NCBI GenBank assembly: GCA_002943765.1
Contig: PQWQ01000004.1
Location: 2,170,001 to 2,234,000 of the forward strand
Reading direction: 5' to 3'
DNA length: 64,000 bases
Source of the DNA: Psoroptes ovis
Lineage: Eukaryota; Arthropoda; Arachnida; Sarcoptiformes; Psoroptidae
Shown one piece after another: positions 38,502 through 50,571 of this stretch (the first letter of the stretch is position 1; each line of letters starts with the position of its first letter). Below the pieces are notes generated by a model. That model made no database searches, was not told the origin of the DNA, and saw only the letters and a list, made by a program, of their open reading frames with translations. A program made the translations under genes and the position numbers.

Positions 38502-41500
38502 ATGAAAAAACAAACTAAAAAAATGAACAAAATGTCTTCATTATCGACAATATCACCAGCAGTAACATCATCACCGACAACAAGTAATGAAGCAATGACC
38601 ACAGTAACAAATGAAAATAATAATATTAATAATAATAATTTAGATGATAATGATGTCTTAATTGATCCTTATCCAGTGATTAATTTAATGACCACAAAAA
38701 ATAATTATAATAATGATGACGATGATGATAATGATAGCGATGTTGATGAAGATGACAATGATGATGATCGTTGCACTGTGATTTCTGTACCGGTTGGAAA
38801 TGCAATATCAACTTCGTGTAACCTTAAACAACGGCCACAATCTAACACAATAACAATGAAAACATTTGTTACGAATAGTCATGATCATCATTATCAAATC
38901 AACTGTGATCGAGAAAATCGAATAAATAATATTGATGGTGATAATAGTAATCATTATCAAAATAGCAATGATGATGATGATGATGCTGATCGCACATTAA
39001 AATCTCAACCGAAAATACCTGATATAAATGATCGTTTTTATCATCATCATCCACATTATAATAATCGTTCAAAAAATAAAAAGAATATAAAACAATTATT
39101 TAATATGAACATCGGTAATAATAATAGTATTTATAATATGAACATGAATAATGCTGATAATGACGTTGATCTTTTTAATAAATCGATGTATATGAATAAT
39201 GATTTGGAGGAAAAAATGACAACATTCATATTAAATGGTTCTGATTCACAGTCGCAGAAATTAACGGAAAATGTAGATACGGTAAATGAAAACGCTGCCA
39301 TCAATGATCGAAATGTGATTAAAAATGATAATCCATTAGATTCGATCATATCATCTTCATTATCATCAATCATGTCTACCTCTTCATCATCATCCAAACA
39401 ACAGCAAAATTCAAGTGATCCAAATGCTAGTAACATTCAAACAAATGAATTGGATCCTATTATAAAAGCAGCAGCTTCAGAATCTTCTACACAACAATCA
39501 ACAATATCTAGTCGTTTGATGCCATTTAATGAACAAACTTCATCATCATCATCGGTTGTTACAAATTCAATCACAATTACGCCTCAAATATCATCATCAT
39601 CATCAATTGAGAACAATGACAAAAGCACTAACATGAATATGAATCATTCATTTGGTGAACCATTTGCAATATTATCGCAAAAAGAAAATTCATGTCATTT
39701 TATTGAACGTAGAATATCATTAGCCAAGCAAGCAAAAGTCGGTCGATCAATTGGAAAAACATTAGCATCATTAAATAATGCTGTTTTCGATTGTAAAGTT
39801 TTATCACGTAATCATGCCGTCCTTTGGTATCAAGATGGAAAGGTATGTGATTTTTTTTTATTTGATCTATGTTCAGTCATAATTAATTGATTGTTTTCCA
39901 TAATTAGTTTTACCTAAAAGATACATGTAGTTCCAATGGTACATTTGTGAATGGTCAGCGTCTATCAGCGACTAATGAACGTTCATCACCTCAAGTTATA
40001 TATTCAGGTGATTGTATACAGTTTGGTGTTGAAGTAACCGAGAAAAAGAATGTCCATAGTTGTGTGATAGCAACCATACGTTTATTCCATCCAGATGGCA
40101 CTGAAGCATTAAAGAATCAAAATGATCGCATGTTAAATGATAGTTGTTTCGTAGATTATGAGCAACAATTTCTATTAAATTATCCTAATTCATCGATACA
40201 AATACCGCCTAGTCAATTGATCGATCTTGTTTGTCAAATACATCAATCTAAACGAAAACAAGCGCTGTTAGAACAGCAATTAGAATCAACAAAACAAATT
40301 ATGAAAGAAGCACTTGATTCTGCTAAGAATGGTTGGCGTTCACTTGTTGAAGAAGATCGCTTCCTGAGTCGTATACAAACATTACAAGCGCAACTTGAAG
40401 TTTGCTTAATTGCAAAAAATCAAGATTCACCACAATCAGCAATCATCGAAGCTCTTAAACAAAATAATTTGAAGCTGATTGCTGATAAAGAAAAATTCGA
40501 ACAAGAATCGAAAAACTCATTGAAAAAAGCGTTAGAAAGTAAAATATCGATTGAAACAAATTTACAATCGGTCCAATCAAAATTGTTCAACAAAACTGAT
40601 GAGTGTCGTCTACTTAAAGAGTCACTAGAATCAAACATCAAAGAATTGAAATGTTTAGCGACAAATTGTGATAAATTGAAAAAAGAAAAAGATGATTTAT
40701 TAATCAAACTAAAAAATTTTGAAGAAAATGGTTCCAATATTAATAATGATAATAATATCAAATCAAGGGAAACATCATCATTGTTTTCTGCACAACCAGA
40801 TTCGATTAAGAAAATATCACAATCCACAAACACCATACAAGTTGAAATGTTAGATCAAAATTGTCAAACATCCTCATGTTACAGTAATGAGCTCAAAACA
40901 TCATTTGAAGATCGACAAACCCAAACTGATCAATCCGGTATGTTTAATTAACAATTATATAGATAAAATTTATTAATTTCAATGCATTTTTTAAAAAATT
41001 TAGCTTTATCAAGCAGTGATAATGAATTACAACAAAAATTATATGAACAAGCGAAATGTTTGATAGGAAATATGAATGAAAAGATTGAAAAATTGACCGA
41101 ATCAATGGTGAAACAATTGACTATTATTATGACACTGATTGATAAGCAAATTGAATCGGTAGAAGATATTAGAATTCACAAAGTGCAATCAAACAATGAT
41201 GAAATTGTGAAAAAATTCAAGGATAATATTCAAAAGTTCAATGATATAAATGACAAAAATCGTTCATTAATTCATTTAATATCTGATCATTTGATTAAAA
41301 CAAATGACATTGATCATGATCGATTATTAGCATGTGATATTGATTATTTGAAAGAAAAATTCAATAATAGTGATGTCAAAGCACCGATTATCACGGATGA
41401 AAAATCGATACAAGTCAATCATGAAAGAAAGCGACAAAATGAATCGAAAATGACACAAACAAATGTCAATACGAATCATAATGACAATGAAAAACAATCG

Positions 41501-42013
41501 TCATTAATGATTGACTTATTGAAACAATTGAGAATAAATGAAAACGATTGTGATGATTATTCAAATGATGTTGAAAATATTCAAAGAGTAAGATTTCAAT
41601 TATTATCATTATTTTTTCCTTTATTCAATCATTGAAATTATTTAATTTTATTTACAAATTTAGATAATCAAAGAAAAATTTGATAAAATATTTGAGCGAA
41701 ATGAACAATTGACATCGATCAATGAATGTCTTAGTATTGAAATAAATAAATTAAAAGATAAACATGATTGGTTATCGATTCAAAATCAAGTGGTATGTTG
41801 TTTGTAATTTTTTGTTCGTAAAATTTTTTTGGAATGAATGTTCAATTAATTCATTTTTGTTTTTCAATTTTCATGATTAAATTTACTCATTCGCATCCAA
41901 CAAACAATCAGTCATTTTCCATTGCCGTATTGCCTTTATTTATCATATTTATTTGTTTTATAATCATTCTATATCAGCCATTATCATTTATAATGGCAAC
42001 ATTTGGTTACTGA
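38502..42013 (+). CDS. SLMAP: SLMAP: FHA-domain, coiled-coil, tail-anchored STRIPAK protein
   Basis: Five exons (38502-39842, 39908-40937, 41004-41587, 41664-41792, 41912-42013) with matching phases give 1,061 residues. SLMAP is a tail-anchored subunit of the STRIPAK phosphatase-kinase complex that binds phosphorylated Hippo-type kinases through its FHA domain. The FHA domain spans about 395-500: VGRS, SRNHAVLW, then SSNGTFVNGQRL and SGDCIQFGVEV. Coiled coils follow, including the family segment WRSLVEEDRFLSR. The last exon, only 34 codons, is a membrane helix (SFSIAVLPLFIIFIC...) with a short polar end, fitting a C-terminal anchor. Unusual: about 390 Asn/Asp/Ser-rich residues precede the FHA domain, where the vertebrate protein begins almost directly. 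A later Met (in NMNMNHSFGEPF) could be the real start. Confidence 0.92.
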
Positions 42014-43660
42014 AAATATAAATATCAGAAAATTATTGAAAAAATGAATGAAAATTCATAAAATATAATTAAGCAAACAAAATCATCATCATGAAGAATT
42101 AATTAATTGAAAATACTTCTTATACGTTATTATTATTATTATCATTATGATAATTATTTTTTCAAATCTTATTTCATTTGCCAAATATTATTTTATCTGG
42201 TTTTTTTTTGCCATTCAACAAATTACAACAAATGAATTCAACTCAATTATTTTATTTTTCTTATTATTATTACTCAAATTATTACTCATTTACATCTATT
42301 TCATTGCATGCACTTATTATGATATATTTTTTTTCTCGTATTTAATACTGAAATAAACAATACGTACATATAAATAAATGAAATATAATAAACAAATCAT
42401 GTTAAAACTTACGAAAAAAATCACTCAATTATCCAACAGACTCTTTTAATTTTGTATTGTGGCCATATTTATCAAGAAATTAATTCTAAAATTATCAAAA
42501 TTCATATACAATACATTTGATCAAATGAATCACTAAAAAACTGTAAAACAAAAATTCATATGAAAAAACACATTTGAAATAATAAATCTTATTATTTTTA
42601 CATATTTTTTTGTTATTCTTTCTCCTTTCATTTCGAACAACATCACAGTAATCACTATTTTGATTAAAGATTATTTACCTTCAAAGAATACTAAAAATAA
42701 TTGTGATCAAACTATAGAAAAGATGAATTTTGGAAAAATATTGGAAAACAGAGATAAGAAAACTTATCATCATCGTTATCATAATCGTTCATTGATTTGC
42801 TCATATTATTCAATTTAATTGTACAAAAAACAATACAAAACATGAATTACAAGAAAATTAATCACAAACAAACAAAAAAAATTTTGATTGTGATTGATAT
42901 ACATTGGAGAGGAAAAAAATTCGAAAAATTATAATTCATTTGCATAAATCATTTAATAAATTCATTTGTATCTTTTATTTTTGGATTTTTTTGATTGTTT
43001 CTTTTGTATTAAGGAAATTATTTTCATAAAAATTGCATCATCTTATGAATTGCTTCGAACCAGTGACTAAACAAATCGATTTGAGCTCGATTAGCGTATC
43101 AAAATGACCGGTAATTCACCGCGATTGACCATAAATTTTCAACTTGAACAAGATTTCAAACAAATTTTTTTTGTTACAAAAAAAAATAATCAATTTTATT
43201 CACTAACAGATGTCGGTATACTTGTTGAGAGCAGAAAAAAAATAATTATATTTCAAATAATTTGAACAACTATTGGAAAAACAGAAAGGAAATAATTTTT
43301 CTTTGAATAATTTGGCCAAATATTGATTGAAAGCAAATAACAATAACAAATAACGAAAAAAAAAACAAAAATTTTTGATTATACATTAAATATTTGTTTG
43401 TTTGTTTGTTTATATTAATAAATATTCAAGATTTCAAAATTATATTTATAATTTAAATTATGAATAATATAATATTTTTATGTATTTATATATATTTATA
43501 ATATTTTTGTTCATCATTATATTCAATTAATCAATCAATGGAAAAAAAATTGAAAAATAATATTAAAATTGATCGATCAATCAACGAATCGAAACAACAA
43601 CAACAACAAATAAAAATCAAAAGATCGATGAATCGATCTATCTATCGATCGATCAATCGA
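42014..43660. other. Intergenic between SLMAP and the His-rich membrane gene
   Basis: About 1.6 kb between two convergent genes, mostly A/T-rich. A codon-like patch at 43046-43265 is described separately. The last 100 bases before the minus-strand stop (43570-43665) are packed with GATC/ATCGAT words, giving many small palindromes. Confidence 0.5.
43104..43265 (+). CDS. Candidate 53-residue ORF, or frameshifted relic
   Basis: ATG to TGA, 53 residues, starting MTGNSPRLTINFQLEQDFKQ, with G+C-rich codons (GGT, CCG CGA, GAC) unlike the flanks. A second short frame (ATG at 43046, peptide MNCFEPVTKQIDLSSISVSK) ends in a TGA overlapping this ATG (AAAATGA). One extra A in that run would fuse both into a single frame of about 73 residues, suggesting a frameshift, a sequencing error in a homopolymer, or a two-frame arrangement. 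A good acceptor-like TATTCACTAACAG lies inside (ends at 43209), so it could also be split. No family recognised. Confidence 0.3.
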   Translation: MTGNSPRLTINFQLEQDFKQIFFVTKKNNQFYSLTDVGILVESRKKIIIFQII

Positions 43661-44712
43661 TCATTTAATAATTATTTCTGAACATTCAATATCATCATCA
43701 TTTTCATGATTATTATTGTTATCATTGTCGATTTTGTTATTGTAAAATTCATGATCATCAATATCAATATTATTATTATAATAATAATGATGATTATGAT
43801 TATTATTATTTTCTAAATTATTATAATTACAATTATTGTTATCATTATTATTATAATTTTTTGTATTGTGATCATTATTACAATTATTATTATTATCAAT
43901 TTCAATTTCTAAACGTTTCAAATAAATTCGATCAATTTTTTTATATGCAACAATTATGATTGTTGTCAATACTAATGTACTACATATGATTAAGGCAATT
44001 ATCGTATCTAAACTGTTATAATTATCGATAATATGATTTGAATTATGTAATCCTAAGGCATTTTTATTATAAATATCATCATTATTGTTATTATGATTAT
44101 GATTATTATTGAAAAATTTTTCATTAATCAATTTATATTTATTGTGTTTAGTTTTTTTCATTGTCGTTATATATTGTCGTTCATTTTGATATAATATAGA
44201 TGATAATGATTTATCATAATATTGATTTTGATTCATATTTTTATTATTATTATTATTATCATTATTTGATGTTGTTGCTGTTTTTGTTGTATCATTTGAC
44301 AATAAATTGATTATTATTTTTGTTTCATTTTCATTTATATTTTTTTCAATATTTTTCTCATTCTTCATTTTATTTTCATTTATTATCGATTTTCGATTAT
44401 TATTATTTTGATCATTTTTCTTATTATTTTCATCATGAATATAATGTGTAGTTTGTAGTTGTGGCTGTTGTTGATTTTGTTTTTGATGATAATGATAATG
44501 ATGATTCTGTTGATGATGATGATGATGATGATGATGTTGATGAGAATGATAATTATCATTGTAATTATCATCATTATTATTATTATTATTATTAATATTT
44601 TTATCATAATAATAATGATGATGATGTCTATCAATTTGATGATGTTTGTTTTTCATATTATTTTGTTGATCATTTGGCACTTCAAGTCTATTTTTATTCT
44701 GCTCTTGTCTAC

Positions 44713-44743
<31 letters not shown>

Positions 44744-45209
44744 CTGATGAATATTTTCATCGTTGTTATTATCAATATTTACTTGATCCACTTTAATGTT
44801 TTCGGTTCAGTATGCCGGTTTTGTATTAATCGAAAATAAATTAGAAAAAATTCAACCATCAATAAATTTACGAGTAAAATATGGATGAAAATTAAATTAG
44901 AATACTAATAAAAATATTCAAAACGAAACTCTGTAAACACTTACATGAAAATTCATTGATTAGACTGTGATCAATCATTGAATCATTGTTCGTATTGTTC
45001 TCTATCGATTCAGGATTATATCCTAGTTGATGTTCAAAATGATGATGATGATTATGATGATGATGGTTATTATTACGATGATTCATGTGAAAAAGATGTT
45101 TATGATGATAATAATGATGATTATCGTGGCGTTGATTTTGTTTCAGTTGTTGTTGATCACCATTAACAAGAATGGTCAATGTAATCACAATCAGCAAATA
45201 TTTTTCCAT
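43661..45209 (-). CDS. His/Asn-rich type I membrane protein, unknown
   Basis: Two exons, 45209-44945 and 44790-43661, with a 154-nt GT-AG intron (phase 1), give 464 residues. A clear signal peptide (MEKYLLIVITLTILVNG, cleavage near residue 17) is followed by a long ectodomain of His, Asn, Lys and Gln with several His runs (the longest about 10). There is one membrane helix at about 348-371 (TIIALIICSTLVLTTIIIVA), then a basic stop-transfer KKIDRIYLKR and an Asn-rich cytoplasmic tail of about 90 residues. His clusters could bind Zn, Cu or Ni (inference), but repeat expansion alone could explain them. No enzyme or receptor domain is visible. The intron acceptor TTAAAG is weak in pyrimidines, but it is the only one that keeps the frame open. 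Confidence 0.65.
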
Positions 45210-47290
45210 TTTTCAAAATTTTTATCGAATGATTGTTTATATGACAATTCATTAAAAGAAAAGAATTTGAATTAAAATTTAATCCGTATTTATTTATATG
45301 TTTTTCCTTGTAAAAAATTTTCAATATTCATTAATTATGAATTATGAAATATTTTGGCGCGCAATCAAAATAGAATTTTTCTATTTTTAGCAACGAAACA
45401 CTTCAAAAATGCAAGATTAATTAATCAATATGAGCACAAAAAACAACAATAAATAATTGATGGAATTTGATGAAAAATTTTAATGTAATTTGGTTTAGAA
45501 TTTCATGAGATTGGAGAAAAAAAAATCCTTAAAATAAATTAGATTAAAAGTGAAAATATTTTGGATCAAATTATTATCAATTGTGGCGGATTTTTATATT
45601 CTTATTCATCTTTATCTTTTTTCATTTGTCTTTCCTCGATGAACTGTTTCAATCAACAATCAGATATGGAATGATGTTTATCATTATTTCCAATATTTAT
45701 TATCAACATAAACATCAATATTCAATATCGTTCAAAATTCTGACATAAATTTAGAGTAATTTACACATATTTATATAAAGATGCGCGTGCATATATCACA
45801 TCGACAAAATAACATACACAGGCATCAGTTATGTACAGAATACTGAAAAAAAATATATATGTGAAAACATATAAAAACATACAGACAGTGACATTCAATT
45901 CATTCAGACTGTTTCAAAGATATATATTTTTAGAAATGAAACAGAATACACAATTTTCCATCATATTGTCCCGAAGAATTCATTTGGTTTTGTTTTTTAT
46001 GAAATTGATGTTGTAGTGGCTTGAATTATTTTTACAATCACTGATCCGTATACATTTGGCTACATGAATGAATATATTTTCATATATAATTTATTATATT
46101 AGAATTTCATATGATCATTGAATGTTGCCGATAATGGAAAATGATTTAAATAATTTTCTATACACACATATATTATTCAAGAATATTTGTTGTATATAAT
46201 CAAATACACAAAAAAAAACGAAGTGTATAAATAAAATTAAATCTTTTCGATTTTTTTTCTCATCTTATGATAATAATATTATTAATACATCATACAACCA
46301 GCACTGATACATTTACATGATATTATTATCATCATTATGATTATGGGAAAAATTTAATAAAATGAAAAAAAAAATAACTTTGATTCAATTTCTATCTTGA
46401 AATACATTTAAATTGAACAGGAAAAAAAAACAAATTTCTTTAGAAAAATATACATTTTATTCTAATTTAGTTTTACCCTTTTTTTTTGATATCATGATCA
46501 TAATATTATTATCATTTCAAATTCATTCAAAATCAATTCAAAAGATTCAATCCCAAAAAAAAAAAATTCAATTCCATTCGCATACATTTGCTTTTGATGC
46601 ATGAAAATTCTGGCAAAATGAAAATAAAATACAGACAGAAAAAAATATTAAAGGCAAACATATACAAACATATATGAATACAAGGATCTAAGGATTTTGA
46701 ATCGAAGTTAAAGTCGAAAAGAATTTTTCCATACGAAGAAAAAAACTGGCAAAAAAAAATGGGAAAAATTTAAATATAAATTAATTCAGGAATCACAAAT
46801 AACAAATAGTTGAAATGAATTATGATAATAATGATAATCATAAAGTGCATGAATCTTCAATCAAACAAAACAAAACAAAAAAAAAAAAAAAAAGAATGGC
46901 AAAAGAAGAAAAAAATGCAAATCATGTATGAGAAATTATTATTATTATAAATATCATTTTTTTATTATTTGCATATTTTGGCATCATCATCGATAAATAT
47001 TGTTGTATTCATATTTTTTTTCTTTTTTTTTTGTTTTGTTTTCAAACATAAATTTGAATGAAATTAATGAAATCGAAAAAAAAAATTTGGGAAAAATTCG
47101 GAAATCGAGAATGGCAAAAATTTGAGATTTGATTATTATCTGCAAATAATAACAGCTGAATTCCATTTTTTTTCAAATATTTTCATTATTTCAACATAAA
47201 TGGAATTTTTTTTTATAATTTTTTCTCTTCCAAGTATAATTTACTTTTAATTGATTCACAATATAATCATCATCATATATCATATCATAG

Positions 47291-47337
47291 AAATAGATCA
47301 TATAAATGTGCATGTATATGAATGATATGATCTATTT
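47291..47337. repeat. 13-bp perfect inverted repeat with 21-nt loop
   Basis: AAATAGATCATAT (47291-47303) and its exact reverse complement (47325-47337) flank a 21-nt loop. No flanking target duplication is apparent. Confidence 0.85.
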
Positions 47338-48822
47338 TCAAAAAGCGAATTTTCCAAAATGTTATTTGACAATTTTTTTTTCATTTTCCCGAAAGGGTTT
47401 TCGAGCAATTCCATCCGACATCAAAAGAATTTTTTAGTTTTTTTTTTTTGCTTCGTTGGTTTTTTTCGTTGACAATGATGTCAAGAAGAAATATGCAAAG
47501 ACCCAGAATAAAGAACAGGGAAAAAAATTTTTTTTGAAAAATAATTTCAAAATTTCAATCAATTTCATTGATATTTGATGTCTCATGATGATGATGATGA
47601 TGATGATAAAACGAATTCAAACCAACGAAAAAATAAATTTGAATGCAATGAAACAATTTTGAAGAATAGCCTGAATAATAGTGTCGATATGCCCAAATGT
47701 AGATTTGACATGAAGTTTTCATTTATTTTTGCATCCATGGTTTCAATTTTCATATCAATTCCAATTGATGAGCACACATAGACACACAACAGCAAACATC
47801 AAAACACAGACATTGTTCGCTTCTTTTGTTTCGCTTCATTACAAAAGTAAATTTTTGGAAAAAAAAAATTTCAATTTAAATTTTTCATTTTCTTTGCATC
47901 TTTTGTCCCTATGTCGATTATTCTTGTTTCAATATACACACAAAAACATAGACAGACATTCATTGAATTCAAATTCATTGATTGAATTATTTGAAATGAA
48001 AGAATATAAATTCATTAATTTATTTATTAGTGTATCTGTGTCTTTGTATGTTTAGTTGTTATAATCATTGTTTTTTGATTTTATTTTGCCCAAATTTTAT
48101 TACCGTTATTAGCATCATCTTTTACCATCACTGTTATCATCATTTCCATCAATTCAACACACACAAAATTCAATTTGTCAATGTTTTAATATTGATAATA
48201 AAATAAAAATAAATTAACACTAAACTTGTATAAATTGAAAAATTATCCTTGAAATTTTAGTTTTAGTTTTAGTTTGAAAAATTGAACATTAATAGTTTTA
48301 GTTTTGTTTCAACATAAATAATTCAATTCTTGTTACAATCTTTGTGTTTTTATAATAAAAATAAATAAATTTTCATTTTACATCCCCTTCCCGAATGAAT
48401 GATGTAAATAATTATAAATAAGTTCAATTAAAATGAATTACTTTGAATGATTTTAGAAATTTTTGGAATGTAAAAAGAAAGATTCCGTATGAGTGAATGA
48501 ATGAATGGAAAGAAATTAAAATTATTCTACTTGAAAAAAATGAAATAAAATAAAATGAAATTAAATTGAATAAAATCTTTTGAAAATACTTTTGAAAGTA
48601 AAATTTCAATGAAGAAAATGAAGAGAAAACATTGAATGTCAATTTATAAATTCAACAAAAATAAAAGAAATTTTGGAGAAAAAATACTTTAAAATTGTCA
48701 AATGAAATTATTGTCAACCGAAAAAAAAAACGAAAAACAAAAAATGTGTATATTGCCCAATTATTATTATCAATATTATTATTATTATTATTGTCATTTG
48801 GTTGATGCTGTTGCTGTTGTTA

Positions 48823-48850
48823 TTGTTGTTGTTGTTGTTGTTGTTGTTGT
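48823..48850. repeat. (TTG)n microsatellite
   Basis: About nine uninterrupted TTG units in a non-coding region. Confidence 0.9.
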
Positions 48851-50540
48851 CAAATCAATGATTCTTTTATTTTATTTTATTTTTTCAATTCCTTTTTCTC
48901 GTTTTTGTTTCATTTGTTTGTAAATAAATTGAAAATTGAAAATAATATAAAATGAAACAAAATAATAGAATGAAACAATGAACCAAAACAAAATATAAAA
49001 ACAAATTGTTTACTTTCATTATATTTGAATGAAATGAGAGATGAAAAAAAAATGGGGAAAAATAAACAAAAATATAAATGAAAAATAATAATAATGCTGT
49101 TATTGTTATTATTATTATACTGATAACTATACAAAAATGCAATAGGAAATAATTCGATTATTTTTTTTTTGTTTTTAAATTTTGTTTCATTTCACAGCAC
49201 CATCAACAACGACAAAACAAACCGAAAACATTCAAAAATAAATGAATGAAATGAAATTAAAAGTATACACATTTTGTTAATTGATGAATTGTTTATTCAT
49301 TGTTCTGTTTTAATATTGAATATTCATTTGAAAAGATTCATTTTTGTTTTGTTTTGTTTTTAATTATTTTACACTAAAATTAACAGTTATGAAATTTGGT
49401 GTGTTGGAATTTCGAGAAGAAATAAAGATGCCAAAGTAGATTTTCCAGAATATTTTTTGCAGAAAACGATTATGATGATGATGATCCAGACGATATTTGG
49501 GGATATCGATAATCATATCAATCATTGTTATTTATTGTTGTTCAATTAGGAAATGAAACATTCATTTCCAATATTTCAGACAAAAGAAAAATTTGGGGAT
49601 TTTCATTGAAAAATTCATTTTTCATTGATTGTTTGAAAATATTTTGACAAATTAATGATAAACAGCTATCCTAGGCATCATTCATGAATTTTTCTCATTA
49701 ATCAATAAATCTATATTTTGATAGAATAAAACCTTGAAACATGGAATGAAAAAAAAAATGGAATGAAACATTGCTTCCATTCTTCCTTTTACCCTTTGGC
49801 ATTTAATTTATTTTAAACGATTTATCAAAAAACGTCTGTGTATGTATGTGTCGATAGAGTTGAATCTATTCTTTTTTTTGCCATGTGTGCTATGTGTTCA
49901 TTAGATTCTAAAATCGTAATTATTATGATTTGGAATCCGAAAATTTCGCATACATATTCTAGCTATTTCATTTTTTCAAAATTTGACTATGGAATTTTTC
50001 ATTGCTTGCTTCATTACATTATTGCATTGATTTACATACAATAAAGTGATCAGATTGATTTGAGCCTGAAAAAAAATTATTCGAGTTCCACTGGCAGAAC
50101 AAAAATTTGGGAATTGAAAGTGATTTTTTTTCTGTTTTCACAGAATTTTTCATGCATTCATTTGTAGTTATAATTTCAAAATTTCTATTTCATTAATTTT
50201 CTCTCTTCTATGTTCATTTTGATCAAATTTGAAACAAATTCAAATTCAATGTTATTTTCCAATATTACCATTATTATTATTGAATTAATTTTTATTTGCA
50301 ATAAAAATGACCAGAAAATGTTTGATCAATAAATATACAAACTTATACATCACAATATATTGTTGCGATCATCGATTTTTTTCCCATTCACTTCACAATA
50401 TATCACAAATATATATATGTTGTATTAATGATTGAATGAATATAGATATATTTGCCCTAAAAATGAATTAATTAGATAGAAATTAATATGAAAATTGCAT
50501 TTATCATCAATTTTGATCGATCAATTTTATTTTATTTATG

Positions 50541-50569
<29 letters not shown>
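50541..50569. repeat. (ATA)n microsatellite
   Basis: Nearly ten ATA units in tandem, non-coding. Confidence 0.9.

Positions 50570-50571
<2 letters not shown>

Noticed and set aside
43040..43160. B-box-like word GGTTCGAAGC on the minus strand, possible tRNA
   Set aside because: No A-box at the right distance and no cloverleaf can be drawn; the sequence fits better as the codon-like + strand patch.
44383..45275. Plus-strand and alternate frames over the His-rich gene
   Set aside because: They consist of Met/Ile or Asp repeats read off CAT/GAT runs; the signal-peptide frame on the minus strand explains the region.
48471..48492. Word resembling the miR-1 seed region (TGGAATGTAAA)
   Set aside because: Only the first 11 bases agree, and no complementary arm is present nearby, so no precursor hairpin can form.
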